A stretch of DNA of 54,496 nt from Treponema zioleckii (GTDB taxonomy: Bacteria > Spirochaetota > Spirochaetia > Treponematales > Treponemataceae): positions 1 through 54,496 of the forward strand of contig NZ_JPUF01000022.1 of NCBI RefSeq assembly GCF_014737315.1. The letters run 5' to 3'. Position numbers and translations under genes: made by a program. Positions 18,886 to 26,435 of this stretch are shown piece by piece; within the stretch, counting starts at the first letter, position 1, and each line of letters begins with the position of its first letter. The notes beneath the pieces were generated by a model. That model saw nothing but the letters and a program-made list of their open reading frames with translations, searched no databases and had not been told where the DNA came from.

Positions 18886-19170
18886 ATGTATCGTGCAGAA
18901 ATAATTGCGAACCAGTCCGTGCAGGATGATATTGTTGAGGTGCTTGAGCAGTACATTCCGAACATTTTGTACACAATCGTTCCGCTCGTGAATGGTCGTG
19001 GCTCAAAGGATTACAAACTCGGCACCTCTACTTGGCCGGAGACGAACTTTGTTTTGGTGACGTATATTGAAGACGAGGATAAAGACCGGGTAAAGGCGAT
19101 AATTGCGGCCGTAAAAGAAAAATTTCCGGACGAAGGAATAAAGCTCTTTTTTGTAAAGGCGGAAGAGTGA
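18886..19170 (+). CDS. PII-like transporter-associated protein, PG0541 type
   Basis: A 94-residue protein whose layout, RAEIIANQSVQDDIVEVL at the start and NFVLVTYIEDEDKDRVKAII in the middle, resembles small PII-like ferredoxin-fold proteins that accompany RND operons (the PG0541 group). AGGAG overlaps the end of the pump gene and the gap is 8 nt, so it is the fourth gene of the operon. It probably senses or modulates pump activity; this is inference from fold and context. A nucleotide-binding loop like that of GlnB is not evident. Confidence 0.7.
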   Translation: MYRAEIIANQSVQDDIVEVLEQYIPNILYTIVPLVNGRGSKDYKLGTSTWPETNFVLVTYIEDEDKDRVKAIIAAVKEKFPDEGIKLFFVKAEE

Positions 19171-19221
19171 TGCTTCGACTCCGTTCTGCAAAGGTTTGCA
19201 TGGAGAGAAGCCGAATGGAAC

Positions 19222-19258
19222 TTGTTTTTTCATAAAAGCAAATTATAATTTTAACAAT
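19222..19258 (+). promoter_or_regulatory. Promoter giving a near-leaderless transcript
   Basis: TTGTTT (19222-19227), a 16-bp spacer and a perfect TATAAT (19244-19249) place the expected start of transcription at about 19256, only 2-3 nt before the ATG at 19259. No Shine-Dalgarno sequence is present. Confidence 0.5.
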
Positions 19259-20272
19259 ATGAAAAAGTTCAGCTTCCTTCTTATTTTAATTTTTTTCGTT
19301 TTTACGACTTTTGCATTTTCCGAGCCTAAACTTACAAAAATCGGGACTTACAAATGCGGAAAGCAGCCTAAACAAGTGCTTTTTAGCCCGGATTCAAAAT
19401 ACATTGTAATGCCGCTTTTGGACGACAACGGATTCGATGTTTTTAGCGTTGAAGAAAAGAAAATGCTAAAACGCATAAATCCTCCGAATGCGGCGAAAGT
19501 GGGCTTTGCCGAGGGACTTTTTATTCCTGAGAAAAATGTTTTTCTTGTCTCGCAAATGACCACCGCAAATCTTTACGAATATTCGTACCCTAAATTCGAA
19601 CTTTTGCGCACGATTCCTACAAAAGGCGTGTGGTCAAAATTTATCGCTTACAGTGCAGAAAAAAATCTTCTTTGCGTTTCAAATTGGGTCAGTAACGACA
19701 TTTCTCTGATTGACTATGAATCAGGTAAACTTGTTCGCAAAATTAAAACTGCGGCGGCTCCGCGCGGACTTTATTTTTCCGACAAAGGCGAGAATATTAT
19801 CGTGCTTTCTTACGAAGGCGGAAAAATTCACAAATTCAACACGCAGACAGGCGCAAAGGTGAGCGAGATTTCTGTTCCTAAGTCTTCTATGCGTCATATC
19901 ATGGTGAATAAAGATGAATCTAAAGCCTACGTAAGCGACATGTATTATTTTCAGATTTACGAAATTGACTTGGCTTCGTTCAAGATTACGAAAAAAGTAA
20001 AGGTTTTTTACAATCCGAACACGATTGACCTGCTGAATGACCGATGGCTTTTTGTTTCAAGCCGGGGACCGAATAACCCGAAGGATTACACGAAGCGAAG
20101 CCCGCAGAACGGAAAAATCACGATTATCGATACAAGCGACATGTCAATCGTAAAAACGATTCCTGGCGGAAACCAACCCACCGGGCTTGACCTGAACGCG
20201 GAAGGCAACCTTTTGTGCTCATCGAATTTTCAGGACCAGAACATAGAGCTGTACAGCGTTACTGTGGAGTAG
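19259..20272 (+). CDS. Exported YncE-like beta-propeller protein
   Basis: A 337-residue protein with a signal peptide (KKFSFLLILIFFVFTTFAFSE) and repeated blades: KYIVMPLLDDNGFDVFSVEE, NLLCVSNWVSNDISLIDYES, NIIVLSYEGGKIHKFNTQTG, KAYVSDMYYFQIYEIDLASF and GKITIIDTSDMSIVKTIPGG. The pattern, a variable strand followed by xxIxVIDxxTxKVV, is that of seven-bladed YncE/lactonase-like propellers. Ligand and function are unknown. The longer frame from 19196 is rejected because the promoter lies inside it. Downstream is the convergent vapC. Confidence 0.8.
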   Translation: MKKFSFLLILIFFVFTTFAFSEPKLTKIGTYKCGKQPKQVLFSPDSKYIVMPLLDDNGFDVFSVEEKKMLKRINPPNAAKVGFAEGLFIPEKNVFLVSQMTTANLYEYSYPKFELLRTIPTKGVWSKFIAYSAEKNLLCVSNWVSNDISLIDYESGKLVRKIKTAAAPRGLYFSDKGENIIVLSYEGGKIHKFNTQTGAKVSEISVPKSSMRHIMVNKDESKAYVSDMYYFQIYEIDLASFKITKKVKVFYNPNTIDLLNDRWLFVSSRGPNNPKDYTKRSPQNGKITIIDTSDMSIVKTIPGGNQPTGLDLNAEGNLLCSSNFQDQNIELYSVTVE

Positions 20273-20315
20273 GAAGACTGTGCGAAGGTAGTGTTAGCCT
20301 TCGCATTTTCTATTA

Positions 20316-20750
20316 TCACTCTTCCGAGAACCAGTTCAAAATTGCAAGTGTACTGCAATTTTTTAGAGGGGCAAAATCTTTTGTATTGCGGGTGACCAAA
20401 ATCATGCCGTTTGAAATGGCGGCGGAGGCGATTTTTAGGTCTGCGTCGGGCATAGGTGTGCCGTTTTGTTCAAGGCGAACGCGCAAGTCCGTATAAATCC
20501 ATGCACAATTTTGGTCAAAGGGTAAAACTTCAAAATATGGCAGAATCCGATTCAAAAGAAAATCTTCAAGACTTGCCTTTTTTGCTCCTTCTGGCAAGCG
20601 TTTTACGCCGTACAAAGACTCTGCCCATGCTACGACAGAAATCGCGGAAATCCGCTGATTTTTAATGACTTTTTGCACGACGGTCGAATTTGGTTCAGGT
20701 TTTGCGAGTTCCGAATAAATATTTGTGTCTAAAAGATAAATCGGTTTCAT
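20316..20750 (-). CDS. vapC: VapC-family PIN-domain ribonuclease toxin
   Basis: A 144-residue PIN-domain protein, probably a sequence-specific RNase that blocks growth when its antitoxin is lost. The acidic residues of the active site are visible: Asp in YLLDTNIYSEL, Glu in WAESLYGVKRLPEG, Asp in PDADLKIAS, and the TRNTKDF motif that completes the site. The start is ATG 20750; a 10-residue upstream extension overlaps the preceding gene and is rejected. It begins 2 nt after the stop of the upstream frame, the usual spacing for an antitoxin-toxin pair. That upstream frame is prmC with an antitoxin-like tail. Confidence 0.88.
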   Translation of the reverse strand: MKPIYLLDTNIYSELAKPEPNSTVVQKVIKNQRISAISVVAWAESLYGVKRLPEGAKKASLEDFLLNRILPYFEVLPFDQNCAWIYTDLRVRLEQNGTPMPDADLKIASAAISNGMILVTRNTKDFAPLKNCSTLAILNWFSEE

Positions 20751-20752
20751 TT

Positions 20753-21832
20753 TTAGACTTCCATATCTTGCGCACGACAAAGGTTTTCGATTTTGCGCTC
20801 GGATTTAAAAATCTGTTCGATTTCTTCATTTGTAAAAGGTTCATTGATAACAGAATCCTGCGTTGTTGAATGATATTTTTCTTGCCACTCCCGAAAACTT
20901 TCAGCAAAAGATGAAGATTGACTCTTTTCTCCGCTGGTGACGCGGGGCATGTCGTTTAGGTCGTTTTGCGTGCGGACGTTGGTAAAGCCGTGCTGAACGA
21001 AAAGCTTTGCTGTTTGCGCGGCGTTGTATTCTCCGCTTTCTAGGGCGAGAAAGCCGTTTTGATTCATGTGAGCTGCGGCTTGCGGAATGAGCCTTCGGAT
21101 TAGGAACAAGCCGTCGTTTGTGCCGCTTGCTTCGCCGTTTTCGTTTACGTCGCCGTCAAGGGCCAAAAGTGGCTCGCTCCGACCGTCGGTCAAAAGCTCC
21201 ACGGATTCGTCGTGGGGAACGTAAGGCGGGTTCGTCGCGATTATGTCGAATTTTTCGCTCACGTTCTCAAAAAGGTTTGAAAGCAAAAAACGTGCGCTTT
21301 CGAGTGATTTTTTTGATAAAAGCCGTTCCGCGTTTTTTCGGGTGATTTTTAACGCGGCTTCGCTTATGTCCACAAAAGTGATTTTAATAGAAGAATTTTG
21401 ATTTTCTAAAAAGTCTTCCAGCGATTTTAAAATCGAAATTCCCACGCAGCCGGAGCCAGAACACATATCGCACAAAGTCAAATTGCCCGCTTCTGTTTGC
21501 GTGAGCTGAGTTTTTATCCGTTCAATCGCCGTTTCGACCAAAATCTCCGTGTCCGGCTTTGGGATAAGAACGTCGGGCGTAACGTAAAAATCATACCCAA
21601 AAAATTCCTTGTGCCCCGTGATGTACGCCACCGGAAGCCCAGTCTGCCGATTTTTGACAGCCATGCGAAAATCTGACTCCTGATTTTCCGTAAGCTCAAA
21701 ATCACGGTTTAAGAGCAAATGCGTTTTGTCGAATCCCGTGAGATGCTGCAAAATCACCTCCGTGTCGAGCTGCGGAGTAGGCGATGAGACGAGTTCATTT
21801 TTACCGTAAAGTTTTGCTTGCTTGATTGTCAT
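20753..21832 (-). CDS. prmC: PrmC release-factor methyltransferase fused to an antitoxin-like tail
   Basis: N5-glutamine methyltransferase that modifies the GGQ motif of release factors RF1 and RF2. Residues 1-302 are a complete PrmC: the helical N-terminal domain with GHKEFFGYDFYVTPDVLIP, the SAM motif CDMCSGSGCVGIS and the catalytic NPPY (ATNPPYVP), ending at the normal C terminus MPRVTSGE. Without a stop the frame continues for 57 residues (20756-20926): SSFAESFREWQEKY, then FTNEEIEQIFKSER and RAQDMEV. This resembles small VapB-type antitoxins with a SF..FREW start and a charged EIExIF region. Two nucleotides later vapC begins. An internal start at the ATG of MPRVTSGE (residue 295) could also yield a free antitoxin. 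prfA, the usual partner of prmC, lies 7 kb away. Confidence 0.85.
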   Translation of the reverse strand: MTIKQAKLYGKNELVSSPTPQLDTEVILQHLTGFDKTHLLLNRDFELTENQESDFRMAVKNRQTGLPVAYITGHKEFFGYDFYVTPDVLIPKPDTEILVETAIERIKTQLTQTEAGNLTLCDMCSGSGCVGISILKSLEDFLENQNSSIKITFVDISEAALKITRKNAERLLSKKSLESARFLLSNLFENVSEKFDIIATNPPYVPHDESVELLTDGRSEPLLALDGDVNENGEASGTNDGLFLIRRLIPQAAAHMNQNGFLALESGEYNAAQTAKLFVQHGFTNVRTQNDLNDMPRVTSGEKSQSSSFAESFREWQEKYHSTTQDSVINEPFTNEEIEQIFKSERKIENLCRAQDMEV

Positions 21833-22012
21833 GGAAGATAATTTAGCATGTTTTTAGCGGAGTGGTAAGGTGCTCGTGGAAATGGAGTTGTTTTTCCTCC
21901 TCTTTGTTGTCTTGTCGTTCTCACTTATCTACTGTACTATACACATTATAGGGGATGCTTGCATCTGCGGCGGCTTGCCTCCGATTTCTCATGAATGAAG
22001 GAGGCTGTCTGT
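21833..22012 (+). promoter_or_regulatory. Promoter and SD-masking leader of the small toxin
   Basis: TTGTCG (21912-21917), a 17-bp spacer and TACTAT (21935-21940) form a good sigma-70 promoter, giving a leader of about 65 nt. In the leader GCCTCC (21977-21982) is exactly complementary to GGAGGC (22000-22005), which contains the Shine-Dalgarno core. The hairpin would hide the ribosome-binding site, as in many type I toxin mRNAs. Confidence 0.6.
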
Positions 22013-22093
22013 ATGACGTTTTATGAAATTGTAATGCTTGTCATTACACTCATTTCACTGATTATAGACCTGCTCTCTTTCCTGCTCAAATAG
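22013..22093 (+). CDS. Holin-like type I toxin peptide, 26 residues
   Basis: A very short frame with a perfect ribosome-binding site: AAGGAGG at 21998-22004 and an 8-nt spacer to ATG. The product begins MTFYEIVMLVITLISLI and ends LLSFLLK. It is one hydrophobic helix with a single Asp and a C-terminal Lys. The MxxYE start and the helix match the holin-like toxin (Hol_Tox, TxpA/BsrG-type) peptides known mainly from Firmicutes. Such peptides insert in the membrane and are held down by an antisense RNA that overlaps the 3' end of the mRNA. The shared terminator and opposing promoter needed for that are present downstream. I see no homologue elsewhere in the window. Function is inferred from architecture. 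Confidence 0.72.
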   Translation: MTFYEIVMLVITLISLIIDLLSFLLK

Positions 22094-22103
22094 GACTAAG
22101 AGC

Positions 22104-22151
22104 AAAAAAAACGCCCATAAATGAAGTGTACCAGACTTCTAGGGCGGTTTT
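22104..22151. terminator. Bidirectional terminator shared by toxin mRNA and antisense RNA
   Basis: CGCCC (22112-22116) pairs with GGGCG (22142-22146); inside, GAAGT (22123-22127) pairs with ACTTC (22135-22139). Eight A precede the stem at 22104-22111 and four T follow it, so it can end transcription in both directions. Confidence 0.75.
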
Positions 22152-22206
22152 AATCAACTGCTAAACGGAGTCGGTCGCTCATTTGCAAGCGTCCCCGCTT
22201 TTTATA
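22104..22206 (-). ncRNA. Candidate antisense antitoxin RNA
   Basis: A strong minus-strand promoter, TTGACG (22235-22240), 17 bp, TACATT (22212-22217), faces the toxin gene. Transcription from about 22205 to the terminator at 22112 would give an RNA of about 95-100 nt whose 3' part is fully complementary to the 3' end of the toxin mRNA. This is the geometry of RatA and SR-type antitoxins. No ORF is found in it. Confidence 0.6.
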
Positions 22207-22211
22207 AAAAC

Positions 22212-22240
22212 AATGTACACTGCTATTCTTTCTTCGTCAA
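22212..22240 (-). promoter_or_regulatory. Promoter of the antisense RNA
   Basis: TTGACG and TACATT on the minus strand with an ideal 17-bp spacer; five of six bases match the -35 consensus. Confidence 0.65.
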
Positions 22241-22295
22241 GTTTTCGTATTTTCTGTATTTTTGCATGTAAGCCTTTTTATATTATTTTCCAAGT

Positions 22296-22610
22296 TTATT
22301 TTTTCAATAAATCCTTCATTATGGCAAAAATATGATTGGCTTGCGTTTGGGGAAGTTGCTTATAAATAGAAAGAAATGTTTCTGAGTTGAAATCTGTTGT
22401 GTGGATGTTCTCATTGAAAAAATCGGACGGAGTTATTGAAAGAAAATCACAGATATTGAAAAAAGCTGACATCGAAACAGAACGCTGACAAGTTTCAATT
22501 TTGTTGATGTAGGATTCATTTTGACCAAGTGCAAGACTCATTTCTCGTGCTGAAATATTTCGCTCGTTGCGTAAAAAGCGCAGTCGGTCTGCAAAGAAAT
22601 TTTCTGTCAT
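22296..22610 (-). CDS. XRE-family transcriptional regulator
   Basis: A 104-residue protein. Residues 6-65 form a Cro/C1-type helix-turn-helix (RLRFLRNERNISAREMSLAL, then NESYINKIETCQRSVSMSA). The rest is a short helical tail (FLSIYKQLPQTQANHIFAIM) that may dimerise. It is divergent from the lipoprotein operon starting at 22749, and the shared intergenic region contains palindromic sites that overlap the promoter. It therefore probably represses that operon and itself. Only a weak AGGG precedes the ATG. No phage genes are nearby. Confidence 0.85.
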   Translation of the reverse strand: MTENFFADRLRFLRNERNISAREMSLALGQNESYINKIETCQRSVSMSAFFNICDFLSITPSDFFNENIHTTDFNSETFLSIYKQLPQTQANHIFAIMKDLLKK

Positions 22611-22629
22611 ATTTTGCCCTTAACATTAT

Positions 22630-22704
22630 TATAGGCTAGATTTTTATTGACATATTGCCTTTTAGGGTGCTAGTATTTTCTTTATATAGCCTTATAGGCT
22701 ATAT
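22630..22704. promoter_or_regulatory. Promoter and palindromic operators between xre and the lipoprotein operon
   Basis: TTGACA (22647-22652), 18 bp, TAGTAT (22671-22676) forms the plus-strand promoter. A perfect palindrome, ATATAGCC (22684-22691) and GGCTATAT (22697-22704), lies just after the expected transcription start. A half-site TATAGGCTA (22630-22638) lies upstream of the -35 box. Both are likely XRE-binding sites. Confidence 0.6.
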
Positions 22705-22748
22705 AAATCTTTTGAAAAAGCCTTTAAGACCTTGAAAGCTAGATAAAA

Positions 22749-23699
22749 ATGAAACGAATCACAACTTTTCTTCTATTAATATCATCCTTTTTGATTTCTG
22801 CTTTTTCTGCATTTGCGGAAGATTTTCTTAATAATCCATCATATATCGTTCAAACTGGCTACGGTGCGACAAAAGAATCTGCTGAAAAAGCCGCTTTGTC
22901 TGCGATTTCAAAATTCTTCCAGATGAGTATTGAAGTAAAAGCTGAGGAACGAACGACAGTCACAAGTGCCGGCGCAAACAGCACAATGACCGAAGAAGTT
23001 TTTGTCAATTCTCAGACTGAACTTTTTGCGGTTCATTATACGAAGCCAAGGTTTGACAAAAAGCAAAAACAATACGAAGTGACGGCCTACATTGACCGTG
23101 AGGAAGCGTGGCGGATTTATGAGCCGAAAATTGAGGATTCCGTGCAGAGTTTTGAGCAATTTTATTCGAATGCAATTTCTCAATCGGACAACCTTTCTAA
23201 AATCATCGGACTTTCGAGGGCTTCAAAAGAAGCAAAACAAAGCGAAATTATTAAAAAACTAGATTTTGCAATGATTTTGAATCCTGACCGTGCTGAAAAA
23301 TATGGTGGAACTCGTAACAAAATCTCTGACATTGAGGCTGCAATCCGAAAAATAGCAAAAAGTTCTTCTGTTTCTGTAAAAGTTTCTTCGGATTACGAGG
23401 ATCGGGTTTCAAAATCAGTCAAAGAAATTTTCTCAAAAGTTGGAATAAAAATTCTGAACGAAAACGCAGAATATCTTTGTTCTGTAGAAATCTCTGAGAA
23501 CACACAAACTCTCCCTGCTGGAACATTCTTCACGCCATCTTTTGCGATTCAAATTGAAAAGGCTGGCGAAGTGATTTATTCGGTAAGCAGGCAGCTTAAA
23601 AAAATCGGGGCAAAGAACGAAGCTGTTGCAAAACAACGGGCTTTTTCTGCAGTTGCAGAAGAGATTCAAAAATCTTTACAAAGTGAACTAGCCTTGTAA
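22749..23699 (+). CDS. Exported LPP20/FlgT-N-like protein
   Basis: A 316-residue exported protein with a signal peptide (FLLLISSFLISAFSAFAED). Residues of about 35-115 show the layout seen in LPP20 and FlgT N-terminal domains: QTGYGATKESAEKAALSAIS, then a strand pair ending in YEVTAYIDREEAWRIYE. The C-terminal part (AAIRKIAKSSSVSVKVSSDY to AFSAVAEEIQKSL) resembles periplasmic ring-type domains that bind a partner. It has no lipobox. It heads an operon with two lipoproteins, 26 nt before the next start. Flagellar ring or envelope assembly roles are known for related domains; here this is only an analogy. Confidence 0.7.
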   Translation: MKRITTFLLLISSFLISAFSAFAEDFLNNPSYIVQTGYGATKESAEKAALSAISKFFQMSIEVKAEERTTVTSAGANSTMTEEVFVNSQTELFAVHYTKPRFDKKQKQYEVTAYIDREEAWRIYEPKIEDSVQSFEQFYSNAISQSDNLSKIIGLSRASKEAKQSEIIKKLDFAMILNPDRAEKYGGTRNKISDIEAAIRKIAKSSSVSVKVSSDYEDRVSKSVKEIFSKVGIKILNENAEYLCSVEISENTQTLPAGTFFTPSFAIQIEKAGEVIYSVSRQLKKIGAKNEAVAKQRAFSAVAEEIQKSLQSELAL

Positions 23700-23725
23700 C
23701 GGCATAAAATATTTTGGAGGAAAAT

Positions 23726-24745
23726 ATGAAAAAAATTTTGATTGGATTTGCTGCGATTGCGGTACTTATGGCGACAAGCTGCGGAAGCACAAGCGGCGTG
23801 AGTTCAAATGCAAGTATAAAGCCTGCGTCAAACTCTGGCGTAACTGTTGCTGGAAAAGAGACTGTCGTTGTTGACTGGGACGGACGAACTCTTGGAACAG
23901 AAGCGACCCCGGCTTGGCTTGCTCCTGCCGTTCGAGGTGACTTTTCTGCATATATTGCTGCTTTCAAAAAGAAGGACGGCGATGTCTTCCGTCGTTCAAC
24001 TGGAACTGGTGCCGATGTTCGTTCTGCAACAATGCGAGCGGATATGGCTTATGCTCGCACGATTGCACGAGAACTTCAGCAATCAGTCAATGTTTATGCG
24101 GCAGAACAGGCTCGCTCTGGCAATTTGAGTGATGCAACCCGACAGGCGATTGAGGAAGTCACAAAAACTCAGTCAAATGCAGAGATAACAGGACATCAGA
24201 AAGCAACAGAATATTGGCAGCAGGTTGTTGAAGTTGACCCGGTTTCTGGCGAGAAGAAATCAAGTTATATCGTCTATCAGATTTATCAGATTCCTGCAAA
24301 TACTTGGGCACAAACTACGGCAAAATATGTCAAACAAGTTTTGGGTGGCGTTGCAGACGAGCTCAGCCCTGAACAAGATTTTGTAAAAGGTTTGGTAAGC
24401 GAAATGATGCATGATGCCCGATTCCCGACTGTTATGAGTCAGGAAGAAGCAAAACAGAAAGCTGAAATCAATAAACAGATGGCTGATGTTCAGGCTTCAC
24501 TTGCACCGGCACAGCAGAAAGCCGCCGCAGAGCAGGAACTTGCAAAAATCATGCAGAACGCAAAGACAGAACGCACAAAAATTGCAGCTGATGCCAGCGT
24601 AAAAAAGACGGAAGCTGTAGCAGATGCAACAAAAGCAGCTTACCTTTCTGGCAGCCCTGTTTACCAGTCTGCAGCAACTGTAACTGGTGCAGACAAAGAA
24701 TGGGCTGATGCCGAGGCTCTTGCAGCATCAATTTTGTTCAACTAG
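23726..24745 (+). CDS. LPP20-family lipoprotein
   Basis: A 339-residue lipoprotein: signal sequence with lipobox ATSC, then GSTSGVSSN. Residues of about 55-125 fit the LPP20 family (TPAWLAPAVRGDFSAYIAAF, then DMAYARTIARELQQSVNVYA), followed by a Y-rich segment SSYIVYQIYQIP. The second half is a long Ala/Lys/Gln-rich helical stretch likely to be a coiled coil (about 235-300, AEQELAKIMQNAKTERTKIA). The start is ATG 23726 with GGAGG at 23717-23721; the frame opening at 23714 lacks its own site. It is the middle gene of the operon, 9 nt from the next. Confidence 0.75.
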   Translation: MKKILIGFAAIAVLMATSCGSTSGVSSNASIKPASNSGVTVAGKETVVVDWDGRTLGTEATPAWLAPAVRGDFSAYIAAFKKKDGDVFRRSTGTGADVRSATMRADMAYARTIARELQQSVNVYAAEQARSGNLSDATRQAIEEVTKTQSNAEITGHQKATEYWQQVVEVDPVSGEKKSSYIVYQIYQIPANTWAQTTAKYVKQVLGGVADELSPEQDFVKGLVSEMMHDARFPTVMSQEEAKQKAEINKQMADVQASLAPAQQKAAAEQELAKIMQNAKTERTKIAADASVKKTEAVADATKAAYLSGSPVYQSAATVTGADKEWADAEALAASILFN

Positions 24746-24754
24746 GAGAATTAA

Positions 24755-26173
24755 ATGAAAAAAATCATCGTCACATTATTTTCTGTGATGATGATTTTTT
24801 TGTCTTCATGTGGCTCAACTGCGGAAGTAAGTAATGTGGCCCAGACGACAGAAAAGTCATCATCGGTAAAAGAAATAAAATCAGAAAAAGATTTATACAA
24901 AGGTGCAGGCCTTGTAATTGCCGTCACCGCTCCCGAAGTACGCAACGGCGGAAAAGGCGAAAGCTGGATGCCACAGTTTTTTCAGGATTCAATCACGGGA
25001 AATCTTGCGAAATATTCAAAAATGACCGTTCTTGACCGTGCCAACGAAGATTTGACAAAGGCTGAGCAAGAACTTGGTGAGACTGGCTTTTACACCGAAG
25101 AAAATGCTGTTCAGCTCGGTCAGATGACTAACGCACAGTATGCAGTCTTTGGTTCAATCACGGCACTTTCGTCTTCGTATGAACTGAACTTCCGTGCGAT
25201 AGACATCACAACGAATGAAATCAAGGCAGCTTATAACGACAGGGCTGGCTCAAAAGAAATTGAAGATGGAACAACTGTTCGTGCAATTATCACAGAATTG
25301 CTCGACGGTCTTGGAATTGGATTGTCTGAAAAAGAAAAAGCCCAGCTTGCTAAAACCGATAAAAAATCCTTGAACGCAACAAAATCCCTCGCAAAAGGTG
25401 CTGCCGCAGAAAAAGCAGACAATCTGATTGAAGCACTTGCATTCTATGCGGAAGCACAGAAAGATTCATCAACAAGCAAGGAAGCTCGTATTTCTATGAG
25501 TAAGATGCTTGACGGTAGTTTTTCAGGCAGTGACATAAGCGACTTGAAGGCAAAAGCTAAGTATGGTGAAGAGCAGAAGGAAAAATGGGAAAAAATACTC
25601 AAAGATTTGGCAGGATATGTTGCTAAAAATAACGTGATACTAGTCTATGATTTTTCTAACATAAAAACAGAACTTTCAAGCGACAATAAAAGCGTAAAAC
25701 TTACTGGATTGCCCGGTGCAAAGTTGGTGTTCAACCGTCATACTGTACTTGTAGCGAAACAAGTTATGACTGAATGGGAAAAAACGAAGACAAACAAAGC
25801 GAATGAATACTGGACTCGAACTGTCAACACAAACAATCTAAGGTCAATTTCCAAAAACGTTTGGGAAGGTTTTTATTATATTTCAGGCGGCGATGGTACT
25901 TTAGAGTATGGCTTGTATGACAATACAGATTATCGAATAAAGAAAGGTGAAATTCGACTTTATACAGGAAACAATGCGGATTTCAATGTAAAACCCCAGA
26001 ATCGCTATTTTGATGAAACGCAATTTCAGCCGATTGAGATGACCGTAAATTTATCTGATTTACCAGATGACTCAACATTCGAATTCCGACCAATACAATG
26101 GGAATATGGTTCTTTGGGCAATGTTACTTTTATGACACTTGAAGAATACAACGAGTGGGCAAAAGACCAGTAA
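24755..26173 (+). CDS. CsgG/LpoB-like lipoprotein
   Basis: A 472-residue lipoprotein with lipobox LSSC. Residues of about 50-185 have the CsgG/FlgO-like layout: GLVIAVTAPEVRNGG, KYSKMTVLDRANEDLTKAEQ, then AQYAVFGSITALSSSYELNF and AIDITTNEI. Next comes a TPR-like helical part and a C-terminal beta-rich domain from about residue 290 (VILVYDFSNIKT onward). Together with the two upstream genes this makes an LPP20/FlgT plus CsgG/FlgO set reminiscent of envelope ring systems. Shine-Dalgarno AGGAG overlaps the preceding stop region. No function is established; envelope or surface assembly is an inference. Confidence 0.75.
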   Translation: MKKIIVTLFSVMMIFLSSCGSTAEVSNVAQTTEKSSSVKEIKSEKDLYKGAGLVIAVTAPEVRNGGKGESWMPQFFQDSITGNLAKYSKMTVLDRANEDLTKAEQELGETGFYTEENAVQLGQMTNAQYAVFGSITALSSSYELNFRAIDITTNEIKAAYNDRAGSKEIEDGTTVRAIITELLDGLGIGLSEKEKAQLAKTDKKSLNATKSLAKGAAAEKADNLIEALAFYAEAQKDSSTSKEARISMSKMLDGSFSGSDISDLKAKAKYGEEQKEKWEKILKDLAGYVAKNNVILVYDFSNIKTELSSDNKSVKLTGLPGAKLVFNRHTVLVAKQVMTEWEKTKTNKANEYWTRTVNTNNLRSISKNVWEGFYYISGGDGTLEYGLYDNTDYRIKKGEIRLYTGNNADFNVKPQNRYFDETQFQPIEMTVNLSDLPDDSTFEFRPIQWEYGSLGNVTFMTLEEYNEWAKDQ

Positions 26174-26246
26174 CACAAAATCTGCCGTGCATTTTTGCAT
26201 GGCGGGTGTCGGAGCGAGTTAATTTTTGTGTGTGGAGAAAAAATGT

Positions 26247-26435
26247 ATGACAGAAACGAAAAGAAAGATAACTTGTCCTTATTGTAATGCAAAACTTGAA
26301 GTCGTAGAATGCACAGGAGTGGGAAATAGAATGACAGATTTCCCTGAGATTTTATACTGTAAAAGCTGTGGAAAAGAGATTGGCAAAACTACTGCAGAAG
26401 AATTTCAAGTTTTGTATGATACTCCTATGGCTTAG
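26247..26435 (+). CDS. Small zinc-ribbon protein
   Basis: A 62-residue protein with two Cys pairs, CPYC and CKSC, set 30 residues apart, as in zinc ribbons. It has no other motif. GGAG at 26233-26236 lies 10 nt before ATG 26247; the TTG at 26226 would add seven residues without better support. It ends inside the left inverted repeat of the structured element at 26435. It might belong to the preceding operon (74-nt gap) or be an independent cytoplasmic metal-binding protein. Confidence 0.6.
   Translation: MTETKRKITCPYCNAKLEVVECTGVGNRMTDFPEILYCKSCGKEIGKTTAEEFQVLYDTPMA

Noticed and set aside
18287-19006. Minus-strand frame of 239 residues opposite the pump and PII-like genes
   Set aside because: Same reason; it spans two real plus-strand genes.
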